A stretch of DNA of 64,000 nucleotides, from positions 186,001-250,000 of the forward strand of contig NZ_APNG01000003.1 of assembly GCF_040361255.1 (NCBI RefSeq). Reading direction: 5' to 3'. The notes below the pieces were generated by a model. It did no database searches. It was not told the DNA's origin and was given only the letters and a program-made list of their open reading frames with translations. Numbering within the stretch: position 1 is the first letter of the stretch; each line of letters starts with the position of its first letter. A program made the position numbers and the translations under genes. Of this stretch, positions 18,085 to 27,079 are shown one piece after another. The DNA comes from Salinisphaera sp040361255 (lineage in GTDB: Bacteria; Pseudomonadota; Gammaproteobacteria; Nevskiales; Salinisphaeraceae).

Positions 18085-18977
18085 TCGACCTGCTCGAGCG
18101 CAACCGGCGTTCGAAAGTGCAGGGTGCGATAGGGGTAGGGGATCTCGATACCCGCGGCGTCGAGCGCGGCCTTGATCGCGACCACCACCTCGTTGCGCGA
18201 TTTGCGCGTGCCCAGCGGTGTCGAATCGCACCACCAGCTCACGTCGATATCCATGCTGCTGCTGCCAAAGCCGGTGGCAAAGACCTGCACCGGATAGTCG
18301 GGCACACGGCTTTCGCAGGCGCGGACCGCGGTTTCGATGACCTCGAGTGCGCTGGCCAGATCCTCGTCGTAGGCCACGCCCGTGGTGATATGAATACGCC
18401 GTACCCGTTGGTTGGTGAGTACCAGAACCGAGTTCTTGAACAGGCTGGCATTGGGTACGACCAGCAGCTCGCCGGTGACCTGGCGAATATTGGTGACCCG
18501 GATATTGATCTGCTCGACCCGGCCCATGACCTCGCCGCTTTCGATGAAATCCCCGCTTTCGAAGGGGTATTTCCAGAGCATGAGCATGCCGGCAAAGAAA
18601 TTCTCGAAGGTGTCCTTGAAGGCGAAGCCGACGGCGACCGACAGGAGGCCCAACCCGCCGAGGGCCTTGGCGGGTGACAGGCCCGGAAACACCGCGATCG
18701 CCGCGAGCGTAAGCCCCAGCGCCCAGATGCCCAGCGACAGCAGACGTTCGATGAGACGGCGTAACGACGGGCGCGTTTTCGAGCGGACCACGCGGGCGGC
18801 AATGAACCGGCTCAGCCAGGCCAGCAGCCAGCTCAGCACGAGAATCATCAGCCCGATGCCGATAAACGGCAGATGATCGACGAAATCACCCCAGCTTACG
18901 AGCACGGTGTCCTGCACCGACGCCATGACTTCGTCGATCGTATCGGGCGCCGCGGCGGCCTGTGCACTGGATGCCAT
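18081..18977 (-). CDS. Small-conductance mechanosensitive channel (MscS family)
   Basis: The 298-residue protein has three N-terminal membrane helices, a Gly/Ala-rich pore helix (GLGLLSVAVGFAFKD followed by NFFAGMLML) and a soluble beta domain with VEQINIRVTNIRQ and VVPNASLF. It should open on membrane tension to release solutes in hypo-osmotic shock. The start MASSAQAAAA has GGGAG ten bases upstream; the frame is open for 50 further codons but they look non-coding. The gene converges with the nitroreductase gene. Confidence 0.92.
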   Translation of the reverse strand: MASSAQAAAAPDTIDEVMASVQDTVLVSWGDFVDHLPFIGIGLMILVLSWLLAWLSRFIAARVVRSKTRPSLRRLIERLLSLGIWALGLTLAAIAVFPGLSPAKALGGLGLLSVAVGFAFKDTFENFFAGMLMLWKYPFESGDFIESGEVMGRVEQINIRVTNIRQVTGELLVVPNASLFKNSVLVLTNQRVRRIHITTGVAYDEDLASALEVIETAVRACESRVPDYPVQVFATGFGSSSMDIDVSWWCDSTPLGTRKSRNEVVVAIKAALDAAGIEIPYPYRTLHFRTPVALEQVD

Positions 18978-19276
18978 GCTCGAATGCTCCCCGGTCGTTC
19001 GCGCGGCAGTTCGGCCCATTGTTCGCCCGCGGACACACGACTGCAAGCTATTGCCATGGCGTACGTGACCGATTGGCGGACTTGATCCGACGCCCAAACA
19101 GCACGGTGTGGCCGCTATGTTCAACATTATCTAGTAATAAGCGAAAGCACCTTTTCGACGTTGTTTTTCAATGTTCTAAAGGGCCTTTGCCACGGCGCGT
19201 ACGCGCGTTACCAACCCGAGACGCCCGCTGTTTTTATGACGCGCTGATACCGCGCGCCCTCCCAAGGGTCGGCGAA

Positions 19277-19303
19277 TAAAGTTTGGCGACATTTCGCCGA
19301 TCT
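19277..19303 (+). promoter_or_regulatory. FliA (sigma28)-type promoter of the chemotaxis pair
   Basis: TAAAGTTT is followed, after exactly 11 bases, by GCCGATCT. The sigma28 consensus is TAAAGTTT-N11-GCCGATAA, so 14 of 16 positions match. It lies about 100 bp upstream of the MCP start. The rest of the 424-bp gap (18978-19401) is AT-richer than average and shows nothing else I can name. Confidence 0.7.
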
Positions 19304-19401
19304 GTAGCGGGGCCGGGTTGGTGCGCATGCAAGCGTTGTGACCCACGCGCGTAGCGCCTCTGTATCCCGGCGTGTTTCTTTCATCTTATGCAGGCCAAGC
19401 C

Positions 19402-21534
19402 ATGACCGATTCCGCTGCCGTCACCGCTGCCCAGTTCAAGGCGCTGCGCACCGCGATTGATCGCGCGCAAGCCGTGATCGAGTTCGATGCCCAAGGCTAC
19501 GTCCTCGATGCGAACGACAATTTCTGTCGCACCATGGGGTACGAACGCCAAACGATCATCGGTGAACATCACCGCATGTTCTGCGCGACCGAAGAAGTCG
19601 AGCAGCCGGCCTATGCCGAGTTCTGGCAGCGCCTGGCCGAAGGGCATTTCGACAGCGGCGAATATCGGCGTATCGCACGCGACGGCAGTGAAGTGTGGCT
19701 GCAGGCCACCTACAACCCGATTTACAACGAGGCTGGCGAGGTCGTGCGCATCATCAAGCTCGCCAGCGATATCACGCGCGAAAAAGGCATTAGCGCCGAA
19801 CACGCCAGCAAGCTCGATGCCCTGGATCGCTCGCGCGCGGTCGTCGAGTTTGATCTCGATGGCCATGTCCTCAAAGCGAACGCCAACTTCCTGAACCTGA
19901 TGGGCTATAGCGAAGATGAACTGGTCGGTGAGCATCATCGCCGTCTTTGCGATCTGGAATACGCGCAAAGCCAGGAGTATCGAAACTTCTGGGCGCGTCT
20001 GGCGCGCGGTGAATTCATCTCCGGTGAGTTTCAGCGCTATACCCGGGATGGCCGCGAAGTGTGGGTGCAGGCGGTCTACAATCCGGTGCTCGACGCGCGC
20101 GGACGCCCGACCAAGATCGTCAAGTTCGCCAGCGACATTACCGAGCAGCGACGCAGCCAGGCCGAGGCCGACGGCAAATTCACGGCCATGGATCGTGCGC
20201 AGGCCATCATCGAGTTCAATCTCGATGGCACCATCATCACGGCCAACAAGAATTTTCGCGATACGGTGGGCTATCGGCTCGACGAACTGGTCGGCCAGCA
20301 CCACCGCATGTTCTGTGAGCCCGAATACGCGGCCAGCGAAGACTACAAGCGGCTGTGGCAGAAACTGGCGGCCGGCGAATATATCGCCGATCAGTTCAAG
20401 CGCCTGGCGCGCGACGGCCGCGAGATCTGGCTGCAGGCCAGCTACAACCCCATCTTCGATCTGCACGGTCGGCCCTATAAGGTGGTGAAGTTCGCCACCG
20501 ACATCACCGCCGACAAGCACCGCAATACGGAATTCGAAGGCAAGGTCAACGCGATCGCGCGTTCGCAGGCCGTGATCGAGTTCGATCTCAAGGGTTATAT
20601 CCTGGCAGCGAACGATAACTTCCTGAATACCCTGGGCTATCAGCGCGACGAGCTGGTCGGTCAGCATCATCGCCTGCTTTGCGAACCCAGCTATGTCGCC
20701 AGTGCCGCCTATCGCGATTTCTGGCTGGCGCTGGCGCGCGGTGAATTCTTTGGCGGACGTTTCATGCGCATCGGCCGGTTCGGCCAGCGGATCTGGATCC
20801 AGGCGACCTACAATCCGATCTTCGATGCCGATGGCCAGCCGTACAAGGTGGTCAAGTTCGCCACCGATATCAGCGAACAGGTCGAGCGCGAAGAACATAT
20901 CCAGCGCCAGTGCGACGCCATGCGCGATGCAGTCGAACAGCTCAATGCCTCGATCGCCTCGATCGCCGAAAATACGCGGCTGACGCAGGAAATGGCGCGT
21001 ACGACCCAGCGCGAAGCCAGCCAGGGCGTCAAGGCGCTGGACAATTCCACCGAGGCCATGGGCGCGATCCAGAAATCCGCCGAAGACATCGAGGAAATCG
21101 TCAAGGTCATTGGCGAGATCGCCTCGCAAACCAATCTGCTGGCCTTCAACGCCGCGATCGAGGCCGCGCGTGCCGGTGAACACGGGCTTGGCTTTTCCGT
21201 CGTGGCCGACGAGGTGCGCAAGCTGGCCGAAAAATCGGCCGACGCCACCCGTCAGATCAATCGTCTCATCGGCCAATCGCTCAAGCGGATCGACAGCGGC
21301 AACGAGGTCATCCGGGTGGCCCACGATGCCTTCGGGCGGATCGCCGAGGGCGTCGAGCAGACCACATCGTCGGTCGAAGAAATCGCGACCACCACACAAG
21401 AGCAACTGGGTACGGCCACGCGTGTCGATAGCCTCATTCGCGCGCTGACCGATTCGGCCCACGAAAACGTGCATCGCGAATCGCGCGAGCAGCACGCGCC
21501 GCCGGTCCGGCTCAAGGCCGTCAACGCCGGCTGA
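19402..21534 (+). CDS. Methyl-accepting chemotaxis protein with four PAS domains
   Basis: The 710-residue protein has four tandem PAS modules of about 122 residues each (roughly 8-130, 131-253, 254-375 and 376-497), each with the GY(x)RDELVGQHHR-like and SDIT repeats. These are followed by a short MCP signalling domain with the hairpin region QTNLLAFNAAIEAARAGEHG and VVADEVRKLAEKS. There is no membrane segment, so it is a cytoplasmic Aer-like receptor, possibly sensing redox, oxygen or haem/flavin ligands through the PAS domains. The C-terminus lacks a CheB/CheR pentapeptide. It overlaps the triple-CheW gene by one base. Confidence 0.93.
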   Translation: MTDSAAVTAAQFKALRTAIDRAQAVIEFDAQGYVLDANDNFCRTMGYERQTIIGEHHRMFCATEEVEQPAYAEFWQRLAEGHFDSGEYRRIARDGSEVWLQATYNPIYNEAGEVVRIIKLASDITREKGISAEHASKLDALDRSRAVVEFDLDGHVLKANANFLNLMGYSEDELVGEHHRRLCDLEYAQSQEYRNFWARLARGEFISGEFQRYTRDGREVWVQAVYNPVLDARGRPTKIVKFASDITEQRRSQAEADGKFTAMDRAQAIIEFNLDGTIITANKNFRDTVGYRLDELVGQHHRMFCEPEYAASEDYKRLWQKLAAGEYIADQFKRLARDGREIWLQASYNPIFDLHGRPYKVVKFATDITADKHRNTEFEGKVNAIARSQAVIEFDLKGYILAANDNFLNTLGYQRDELVGQHHRLLCEPSYVASAAYRDFWLALARGEFFGGRFMRIGRFGQRIWIQATYNPIFDADGQPYKVVKFATDISEQVEREEHIQRQCDAMRDAVEQLNASIASIAENTRLTQEMARTTQREASQGVKALDNSTEAMGAIQKSAEDIEEIVKVIGEIASQTNLLAFNAAIEAARAGEHGLGFSVVADEVRKLAEKSADATRQINRLIGQSLKRIDSGNEVIRVAHDAFGRIAEGVEQTTSSVEEIATTTQEQLGTATRVDSLIRALTDSAHENVHRESREQHAPPVRLKAVNAG

Positions 21535-23048
21535 TGAGTACGCACAGTTTCGGTATTCTCGGCGTCGGCGACGGCGAGGTCGCCTTCGAACTGGACTCGC
21601 TACGCGAGGTGGTTGCGCTCCAACAGCCGTTGGCCCGGCTGCCGCGAACGCCGGCATGGGTCAGCGGCAGCTTTACCCTGCGCGGCGCCCAGATCCCGAC
21701 GGTCGACCTGGCGGCGCTGATGGGCAACGGCCAGCCATCGTCGGCCGACGAACAGCGGTATGTCGTCGCCGTGCTTGCCAGCGGCGGGCGGCGCTTCGGT
21801 GTACTCGTCGACCGGGTGGGCGATGTCATCAGTATCGATGGCGAACAACTCAATACCCTGGATCGCGCCGACAGCGACGAACGTTTGCTGGCGGCCCATG
21901 TATTCTGCCGTACACAAAGCGATAAGCCGATTTACGTACTCGATATGGAGGCCTTGCTGGCGATCGAGGGCATGGTCCATGTCAGCGACGAAGCAGGGCG
22001 CAAGGCACGCGCAGCGCGTACCGGCAACTACGCGCGCGAAACCGCTCGCAAGCGCGCCGTGATTGCCTGTGCCGGGCCCCTGACGTTTGCCGTGGATGCC
22101 GATGTCGTACGCGAAATCGCGGCCTGCCAGGATCTGAGCAAGCCCGCGGTCGCGATTGCCGGTTATCTGGGCAATCATCGCCTGCGCGACGATCTGGTGC
22201 CGGTCTTCGATGCGCGCTCGCTGCTCGGCGAGGCCCCGACGACCCAGCCGCCGGCCCAGTTGCTGGTGATCGATACCGGCCAGGGCAAGCTGGCGTTGGC
22301 GGTCGAGCATGTTCAGAGCATGGCTACGTATCAGTCGCAGGATTGCCTGCCGCTGAGCGGGTCGGCCGATCAATTGCGCGACAGCGTGGTAGCCGGGTTG
22401 TTGTCGCGGCCGGGCCAGGCCGATGCGCTGATGCTTTCGCACAGCGCGCTTTTCGCACGCGAGGAGCTCGCCAACATCGCGCGCGTACACGCAGAACTCA
22501 ATCAGGACATGCTGCAACAACGTCAGTCAAGCGGACTCGCCTGGCGGCGTTTTGCCTTTCTGCATTTTCAGGTCGCGGGCGAGTTCGTGGTGTGGCTCGA
22601 TCAACTCGAGGCCGTACTGCCCATGCCCGAGCACTATGCACCGCTTGGCCACGCCCGTGTGTTCGAAGGCGTATTCCGGCATCTGGGGGCGCTGGTCAAC
22701 CTGGTGGATCTGCGTCGCCTGCTGGGTCGTGAACAGGCCGCCGGCGGGGATTGCCGTGTGCTGGTGGTGCCGGTGCCGGCCGGGCGTATCGGCTTTATTG
22801 TGGACGCCGCCGACGATATCGAATATATCGAAGCGCCGGCCGATAGCCTGCATGTGTATCGGCGCGGTAGCGACGCGGCCAGGCCGACGCTGGCCCAACG
22901 GCATCATTGTCTGACGTCGGTAGGGGTGGGCGAACGTAAACAGTATCTGTCGCTGCTGTGCCTACAGGCCCTGGCTGCCGAGTTGCTGGGCGACGAAACC
23001 GCGCTGCCTGCAAGCCTCTGTGCGCCGCCGGCGCTGGCCAGCGCCTAG
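21534..23048 (+). CDS. Chemotaxis coupling protein with three CheW domains
   Basis: The 504-residue protein consists of three consecutive CheW-like domains (about residues 1-155, 165-320 and 335-500). The first has SGSFTLRGAQIPTVDL, the second GNHRLRDDLVPVFD and the third EGVFRHLGALVNLVDL, all at the typical CheW interaction strand. It should couple the receptor upstream to a CheA kinase. The ATG overlaps the MCP stop (TGATG), showing translational coupling. No other che gene is in the window, so it probably acts as a private coupler for this receptor. No receiver domain is present, so it is not CheV. Confidence 0.9.
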   Translation: MSTHSFGILGVGDGEVAFELDSLREVVALQQPLARLPRTPAWVSGSFTLRGAQIPTVDLAALMGNGQPSSADEQRYVVAVLASGGRRFGVLVDRVGDVISIDGEQLNTLDRADSDERLLAAHVFCRTQSDKPIYVLDMEALLAIEGMVHVSDEAGRKARAARTGNYARETARKRAVIACAGPLTFAVDADVVREIAACQDLSKPAVAIAGYLGNHRLRDDLVPVFDARSLLGEAPTTQPPAQLLVIDTGQGKLALAVEHVQSMATYQSQDCLPLSGSADQLRDSVVAGLLSRPGQADALMLSHSALFAREELANIARVHAELNQDMLQQRQSSGLAWRRFAFLHFQVAGEFVVWLDQLEAVLPMPEHYAPLGHARVFEGVFRHLGALVNLVDLRRLLGREQAAGGDCRVLVVPVPAGRIGFIVDAADDIEYIEAPADSLHVYRRGSDAARPTLAQRHHCLTSVGVGERKQYLSLLCLQALAAELLGDETALPASLCAPPALASA

Positions 23049-23140
23049 TCTGTATCCGGTAAGGCGGCATTCGCCGCCGCCGCAGGAAAACTTCGATTCG
23101 GGTGAATCCAGATCGCACTCGGCTGTATATAGTTACAGCT

Positions 23141-24418
23141 ATGGAGCTGATCAAGAAACTCGAGATTCTCGCCGATGCGGCCAAATACGATGCGTCCTGC
23201 TCGTCGAGTGGCACGCGCAGGCGCCACTCGCTCGGCGGCAAGGGCATCGGCTCGAGCGAGGGTTCGGGCATTTGCCATGCCTATGCGCCGGATGGCCGCT
23301 GCATCTCGCTGCTCAAGATCCTGCTGACCAATTTCTGTATTTACGAATGCAGCTACTGCATCAATCGCAATTCATCGAACGTGGCACGGGCGCGTTTTAC
23401 CGTCGATGAAGTGGTGCGCCTGACCCTGGATTTCTACAAGCGCAACTATATCGAAGGCCTGTTTCTGAGTTCCGGGGTGATTCAGAGCCCGGACTATACG
23501 ATGGGCCAGCTCGTGGAAGTCGCCAGGCGTCTGCGTGTCGATCACGATTTTCGCGGCTATATCCATCTCAAGACGATTCCGGATGCCGACGGCCAATTGC
23601 TGGCTGATGCCGGCACCTATGCCGACCGGCTGTCGATTAACGTGGAACTACCCACGCGGATCGCGCTCGCCGATCTCGCGCCTGAAAAGGATCATCGCAC
23701 CATCAAGCTGTCGATGGCGCGTATTCGTGCGCGCCAGGACGAATACGCCGAACGTCGACGCGAGGCGCGCCGCACATCCAGTCTGTCGCCGCGGCGTATC
23801 GCCACGCCGCGCTTCGCCCCGGCGGGCCAGTCCACCCAGATGATCGTCGGCGCCGAGCCGTCGACCGATGCCCAGATTCTGTCGACCACGGCGAATCTGT
23901 ATTCGGCCTACCGCCTCAAGCGGGTGTATTTCTCGGCCTTTTCGCCGATCGCCGACGCCTCGGCCAAGCTGCCGGCCCGGCGTACACCGCTCATACGCGA
24001 GCATCGGTTGTACCAATCCGACTGGCTGATGCGTTTCTACGGCTACGGCCATGACGAAATCACCGCCGGCGTCGACGACAGCGCGAGCCACGGCATGCTC
24101 GATCTCGATGTGGACCCGAAGCTGGGCTGGGCATTGCGCAACCGCGATTATTTCCCGGTGGATCTCAACCGCGACGCGCGCGAACGGCTGCTGCGCGTGC
24201 CCGGGCTGGGGGTGAAATCGGTCGACCGGTTACTGGCCATTCGGCGCTGGCAGAAAATCCGGCTCGAAGATCTGGTTGCGCTCAGAGCTGGCGTCAAGAA
24301 AGCCATGCCATTCGTGATCTGTGCCAATCACCGACCGGCGCTGGCCGAAGCACCAAGCGCCGCGCTTAGAGCCCGATTTGTGCCCGCACGCGCTGCCCAG
24401 CAGGCCTTCGATTTCTAG
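23141..24418 (+). CDS. Putative DNA modification/repair radical SAM protein
   Basis: The 425-residue protein has the radical SAM cluster motif CIYECSYC (C-x3-C-x2-C) at about residues 65-72, a conserved GLFLSSGVIQSPDYT segment and a C-terminal helix-hairpin-helix-like region (RLLRVPGLGVKSVDRLLAIRRW split across about residues 365-385). This is the family always found beside a DUF4130/uracil-DNA-glycosylase gene, and that gene follows after 11 bp. It is distantly like spore photoproduct lyase. The start MELIKKLEIL is at 23141; the 13 codons upstream are probably untranslated. Confidence 0.9.
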   Translation: MELIKKLEILADAAKYDASCSSSGTRRRHSLGGKGIGSSEGSGICHAYAPDGRCISLLKILLTNFCIYECSYCINRNSSNVARARFTVDEVVRLTLDFYKRNYIEGLFLSSGVIQSPDYTMGQLVEVARRLRVDHDFRGYIHLKTIPDADGQLLADAGTYADRLSINVELPTRIALADLAPEKDHRTIKLSMARIRARQDEYAERRREARRTSSLSPRRIATPRFAPAGQSTQMIVGAEPSTDAQILSTTANLYSAYRLKRVYFSAFSPIADASAKLPARRTPLIREHRLYQSDWLMRFYGYGHDEITAGVDDSASHGMLDLDVDPKLGWALRNRDYFPVDLNRDARERLLRVPGLGVKSVDRLLAIRRWQKIRLEDLVALRAGVKKAMPFVICANHRPALAEAPSAALRARFVPARAAQQAFDF

Positions 24419-24429
24419 GCGCTTTGCCC

Positions 24430-25899
24430 ATGAGCTTTCAAGCGTCGTTATTCGATTCGCAGAGCACGGCCGGCGATCAGGTCGTTGCGCGTTTTGCGCC
24501 GAATTTCGCCGGTTGGCAGAACGCCGCACGTCGATTGCTGGCCGCCGGTATCGCGCCGGCGCGTGTCTGGTGGCAGCCCACGCCCGATCATGAACAGGCA
24601 GACGCCGATGCGCCTGCCTCCGGCGCGCGGGTGCCCAAAGCATTCGTTGCCCAGGCACGTACGGTCAGCTGTCATCGCGACGACGATCGCTGGGCGCTGC
24701 TGTATCGCTTGCTCTGGCGGCTGACCCACGGCGAACGGCATGTGCTGCAACTCTCCGGCGATGCCGATACGGCGCGCTTTAACCGCTATGCCAAGGCCGT
24801 GCGGCGGGATGTGCACAAGATGAAAGCGTTTGTGCGGTTTCGCGAGGTGACGGATACCGACGACGGCGTGCCACGTTATCTGGCCTGGTTCGAACCCGAG
24901 CATTTCATCGTCGAGTACGTCAGCGGCTTTTTCCAACGCCGTTTTGCCAACATGCGCTGGTCGATTCTCACGCCGGTCGGCTGTGTGCATTGGGAAGGTC
25001 ATGGCCAGCTCTGGTTCTCGCCGGCCACCGACAAATCGGCCGCGCCCGAAGGCGATGCTCTCGAGCAGGCCTGGCAGATCTATTACCGCAGTATCTTCAA
25101 CCCGGCACGGGTCAAGGTTCGGGCGATGCAATCCGAAATGCCGCAGAAGTACTGGAAGAACATGCCCGAGGCGCATCTCATCCCCGCCTTGCTGCGCGAC
25201 GCCGACCGGCGCGTGCAGGCGATGGAGGCCAACCGCAAGCATAGTGACGAACTGCGCTGCGGGCCCCGCCCGGCCAGCCCCGAGGCCGACAACGCTGCGG
25301 CCGTCGCGGCGAGCGCGCCGGCATCGCTCGAACGCCTGGCGTTGCAGGCCACCACCTGTCGTAACTGCCCGCTCTGGCAACCAGCGACCCAGACCGTGTT
25401 CGGCCAGGGCCCGGCCGATGCCCGCGTCATGCTTGTTGGCGAACAACCCGGCGATCGCGAAGACCTGGCCGGTCTGCCGTTCGTCGGGCCAGCCGGGCAG
25501 CTGCTCGATCGCGCGCTCGCGGCCGCGGGGGTGGCGCGCGAGCGTTTGTATCTGACCAACACGGTCAAGCACTTCAAGTTTAGCCCACGCGGCAAGACCC
25601 GCCTGCATGCCACGCCCAGCGAAACCGAGGTCATGGCCTGTCGGCCCTGGTTGGATGCCGAGATCGGTTTGGTGGCACCGGAGCTGGTGATCGGCCTGGG
25701 CGCGACCGCCGGGCGCGCATTGCTGGGCACCGACGTGCGTATAAACCGTGATCGTGGCCGCATCATCACGCACGACGATCGGCGTTATCTGCTGACCGTC
25801 CACCCGTCGTATCTGCTTCGGCGCGGGACGGCGGCCGCGAACGCCAGCGAATACCAGCGTTTCGTCCAGGATCTGGCGCAGGCGGTGGACTGGGTTTGA
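24430..25899 (+). CDS. DUF4130-UdgX-type uracil-DNA glycosylase fusion
   Basis: The 489-residue protein has an N-terminal DUF4130 domain (about residues 1-270) and a C-terminal family 4/UdgX-type uracil-DNA glycosylase domain (about 295-489). The glycosylase has GEQPGDREDLAGLPFVGPAG split at about residue 338, TNTVKHFKF, a GKTRLH loop and TVHPSYLL. In UdgX the KRRIH loop histidine forms a covalent bond to the uracil-site sugar; the matching residue here is His393. It is paired with the upstream radical SAM gene. ATG at 24430 is preferred to TTG two codons earlier. Confidence 0.9.
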   Translation: MSFQASLFDSQSTAGDQVVARFAPNFAGWQNAARRLLAAGIAPARVWWQPTPDHEQADADAPASGARVPKAFVAQARTVSCHRDDDRWALLYRLLWRLTHGERHVLQLSGDADTARFNRYAKAVRRDVHKMKAFVRFREVTDTDDGVPRYLAWFEPEHFIVEYVSGFFQRRFANMRWSILTPVGCVHWEGHGQLWFSPATDKSAAPEGDALEQAWQIYYRSIFNPARVKVRAMQSEMPQKYWKNMPEAHLIPALLRDADRRVQAMEANRKHSDELRCGPRPASPEADNAAAVAASAPASLERLALQATTCRNCPLWQPATQTVFGQGPADARVMLVGEQPGDREDLAGLPFVGPAGQLLDRALAAAGVARERLYLTNTVKHFKFSPRGKTRLHATPSETEVMACRPWLDAEIGLVAPELVIGLGATAGRALLGTDVRINRDRGRIITHDDRRYLLTVHPSYLLRRGTAAANASEYQRFVQDLAQAVDWV

Positions 25900-25988
25900 A
25901 TCAATAGTTCGCCAATGAACGCGAAGGTCGCAAATAAAGGACCTCGATTCGGCGTCGCGATACGCAGCGAACGCAGTTGCAGTCGGAG

Positions 25989-26016
25989 GTCGGATTAGCC
26001 GAAGGCGTAATCCGAC
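25989..26016. repeat. REP-like palindrome, copy 1
   Basis: GTCGGATTA GCC GAA GGC G TAATCCGAC folds into a hairpin of about 12 bp with one bulged base. Versions of this word (GTCGGATTACGCC...TAATCCGAC) are dispersed in many gammaproteobacterial genomes. Confidence 0.65.
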
Positions 26017-26145
26017 AGGAACGTAGCCCCCGAGTTCGATGCCGGTTGGTCGCTGTAACGACTGACCGCTACGGGTCACGTGCTTTCTTCGGCCCCGGTT
26101 GTGAAGCGAATGAGAAGTCAGCGCCGATACGGCCAGCGCGTAAGT

Positions 26146-26176
26146 GTAGGTGGATTAACGCAGCGTAATCTCACAT
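26146..26176. repeat. REP-like palindrome, copy 2
   Basis: GTAGGTGGATTAACGCAGCG followed by TAATCTCACAT is a degenerate member of the same repeat class (GTAGGT-GGATTA-GC-TAATCC). It lies about 150 bp from copy 1. Confidence 0.5.
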
Positions 26177-26379
26177 CGCACACAGCCTGCGTACCGATTC
26201 GGCCCATGTGGTTCGTCTCGGCGTCGGCCGCTCAATGCAGCCGGATGAAACGGTGCGTGCGCAGCGTCCACGCTTGGCCGTGCCCGGCCCCGGTGTCGAA
26301 AACCACGGCGCCGACTCGCGCACGACACGCCGGGCGTGCATGATCGGCACTGACATTCCGCCTCCAATGGTCGAATCGC

Positions 26380-27027
26380 ATGGCAGACAAAGGCGAAAGT
26401 GCACGCAGCAATCTGTTGGGTCAGTTCGCGAGCCTGAGCGGCAGCCTGTCGAAAAAGGCGCTGGGCGCGCTGACAAGGCGCGTCGGCGGGCTGACCCTGG
26501 ATATCGGACGTACGATCATCCTCGACCGCGCCCAGCGTCGTCTGTTGTCCGACGAGCAGCGCGCCTGGATGAAGCGCGCCGGCGAGGCGATCCAGGATGC
26601 ACGCCAGACGGCCGGGCTTTCGCGCGATGAACTGGCCAGCGCGCTCGATCTGGAAGACAAGACCGTATTGCAGGCCATGGAACAGGGTTCGGCCACCGTA
26701 TCCTTCGATCTGATTCTGCGACTGACCTCACTTTTGGCGCGCAACGATCCGATCCCGTTCCTGATTCAACTCGTTCGTGGCTTCAACCCGCGGTTGTGGG
26801 CGCTCGCCGAGGATTGGGGCGTGGGCCGGCTGCCCGGCATGGTCGAGCGCGATCGGCAATGGATGAACATCTACCGCGGCAACGAAGCCGCCCGCCAGCT
26901 GCCGCAGGCGGATTTCGAGCGGGTCATGGCGTTTTGTGAAAGTGCGCTCACCATGGCCGTACAGTTCCAGCAAAGTTCGGCCGCGGGAAATACCTCTGGC
27001 GCGGACGATCAGACCGACCGGGCTTGA
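26380..27027 (+). CDS. XRE-family helix-turn-helix regulator
   Basis: The 215-residue protein has a basic, amphipathic N-terminus of about 60 residues, then an XRE-type HTH domain (about residues 65-125, with IQDARQTAGLSRDELASALD and an acidic second half). The remainder is helical and has no ligand-binding fold that I can name. The N-terminal GLTLDIGRTI region could contact a membrane or partner. It lies 52 bp upstream of the FrnE-like gene and may be co-transcribed. The target genes are unknown. Confidence 0.8.
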   Translation: MADKGESARSNLLGQFASLSGSLSKKALGALTRRVGGLTLDIGRTIILDRAQRRLLSDEQRAWMKRAGEAIQDARQTAGLSRDELASALDLEDKTVLQAMEQGSATVSFDLILRLTSLLARNDPIPFLIQLVRGFNPRLWALAEDWGVGRLPGMVERDRQWMNIYRGNEAARQLPQADFERVMAFCESALTMAVQFQQSSAAGNTSGADDQTDRA

Positions 27028-27079
27028 AAGCCAGGCGAACAGCGGCATCGTCGGCGGATTACCCAAGGCAATACGCACG

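Larger units (their letters stand above)
25900..26379. other. Intergenic region with two REP-like repeats
   Basis: This 480-bp gap has no credible gene. It contains two copies of a short palindromic repeat (entered separately) and the leader of the XRE regulator. Short matches between its halves suggest it has grown by repeat accretion. Confidence 0.5.

Noticed and set aside
19381..21657. A 758-codon open frame antisense to the MCP gene
   Set aside because: The plus-strand gene has unmistakable PAS and MCP domains; the antisense product has none.
24448..26079. A 543-codon open frame antisense to the UdgX fusion
   Set aside because: There is no recognisable domain and the plus-strand gene is well supported.
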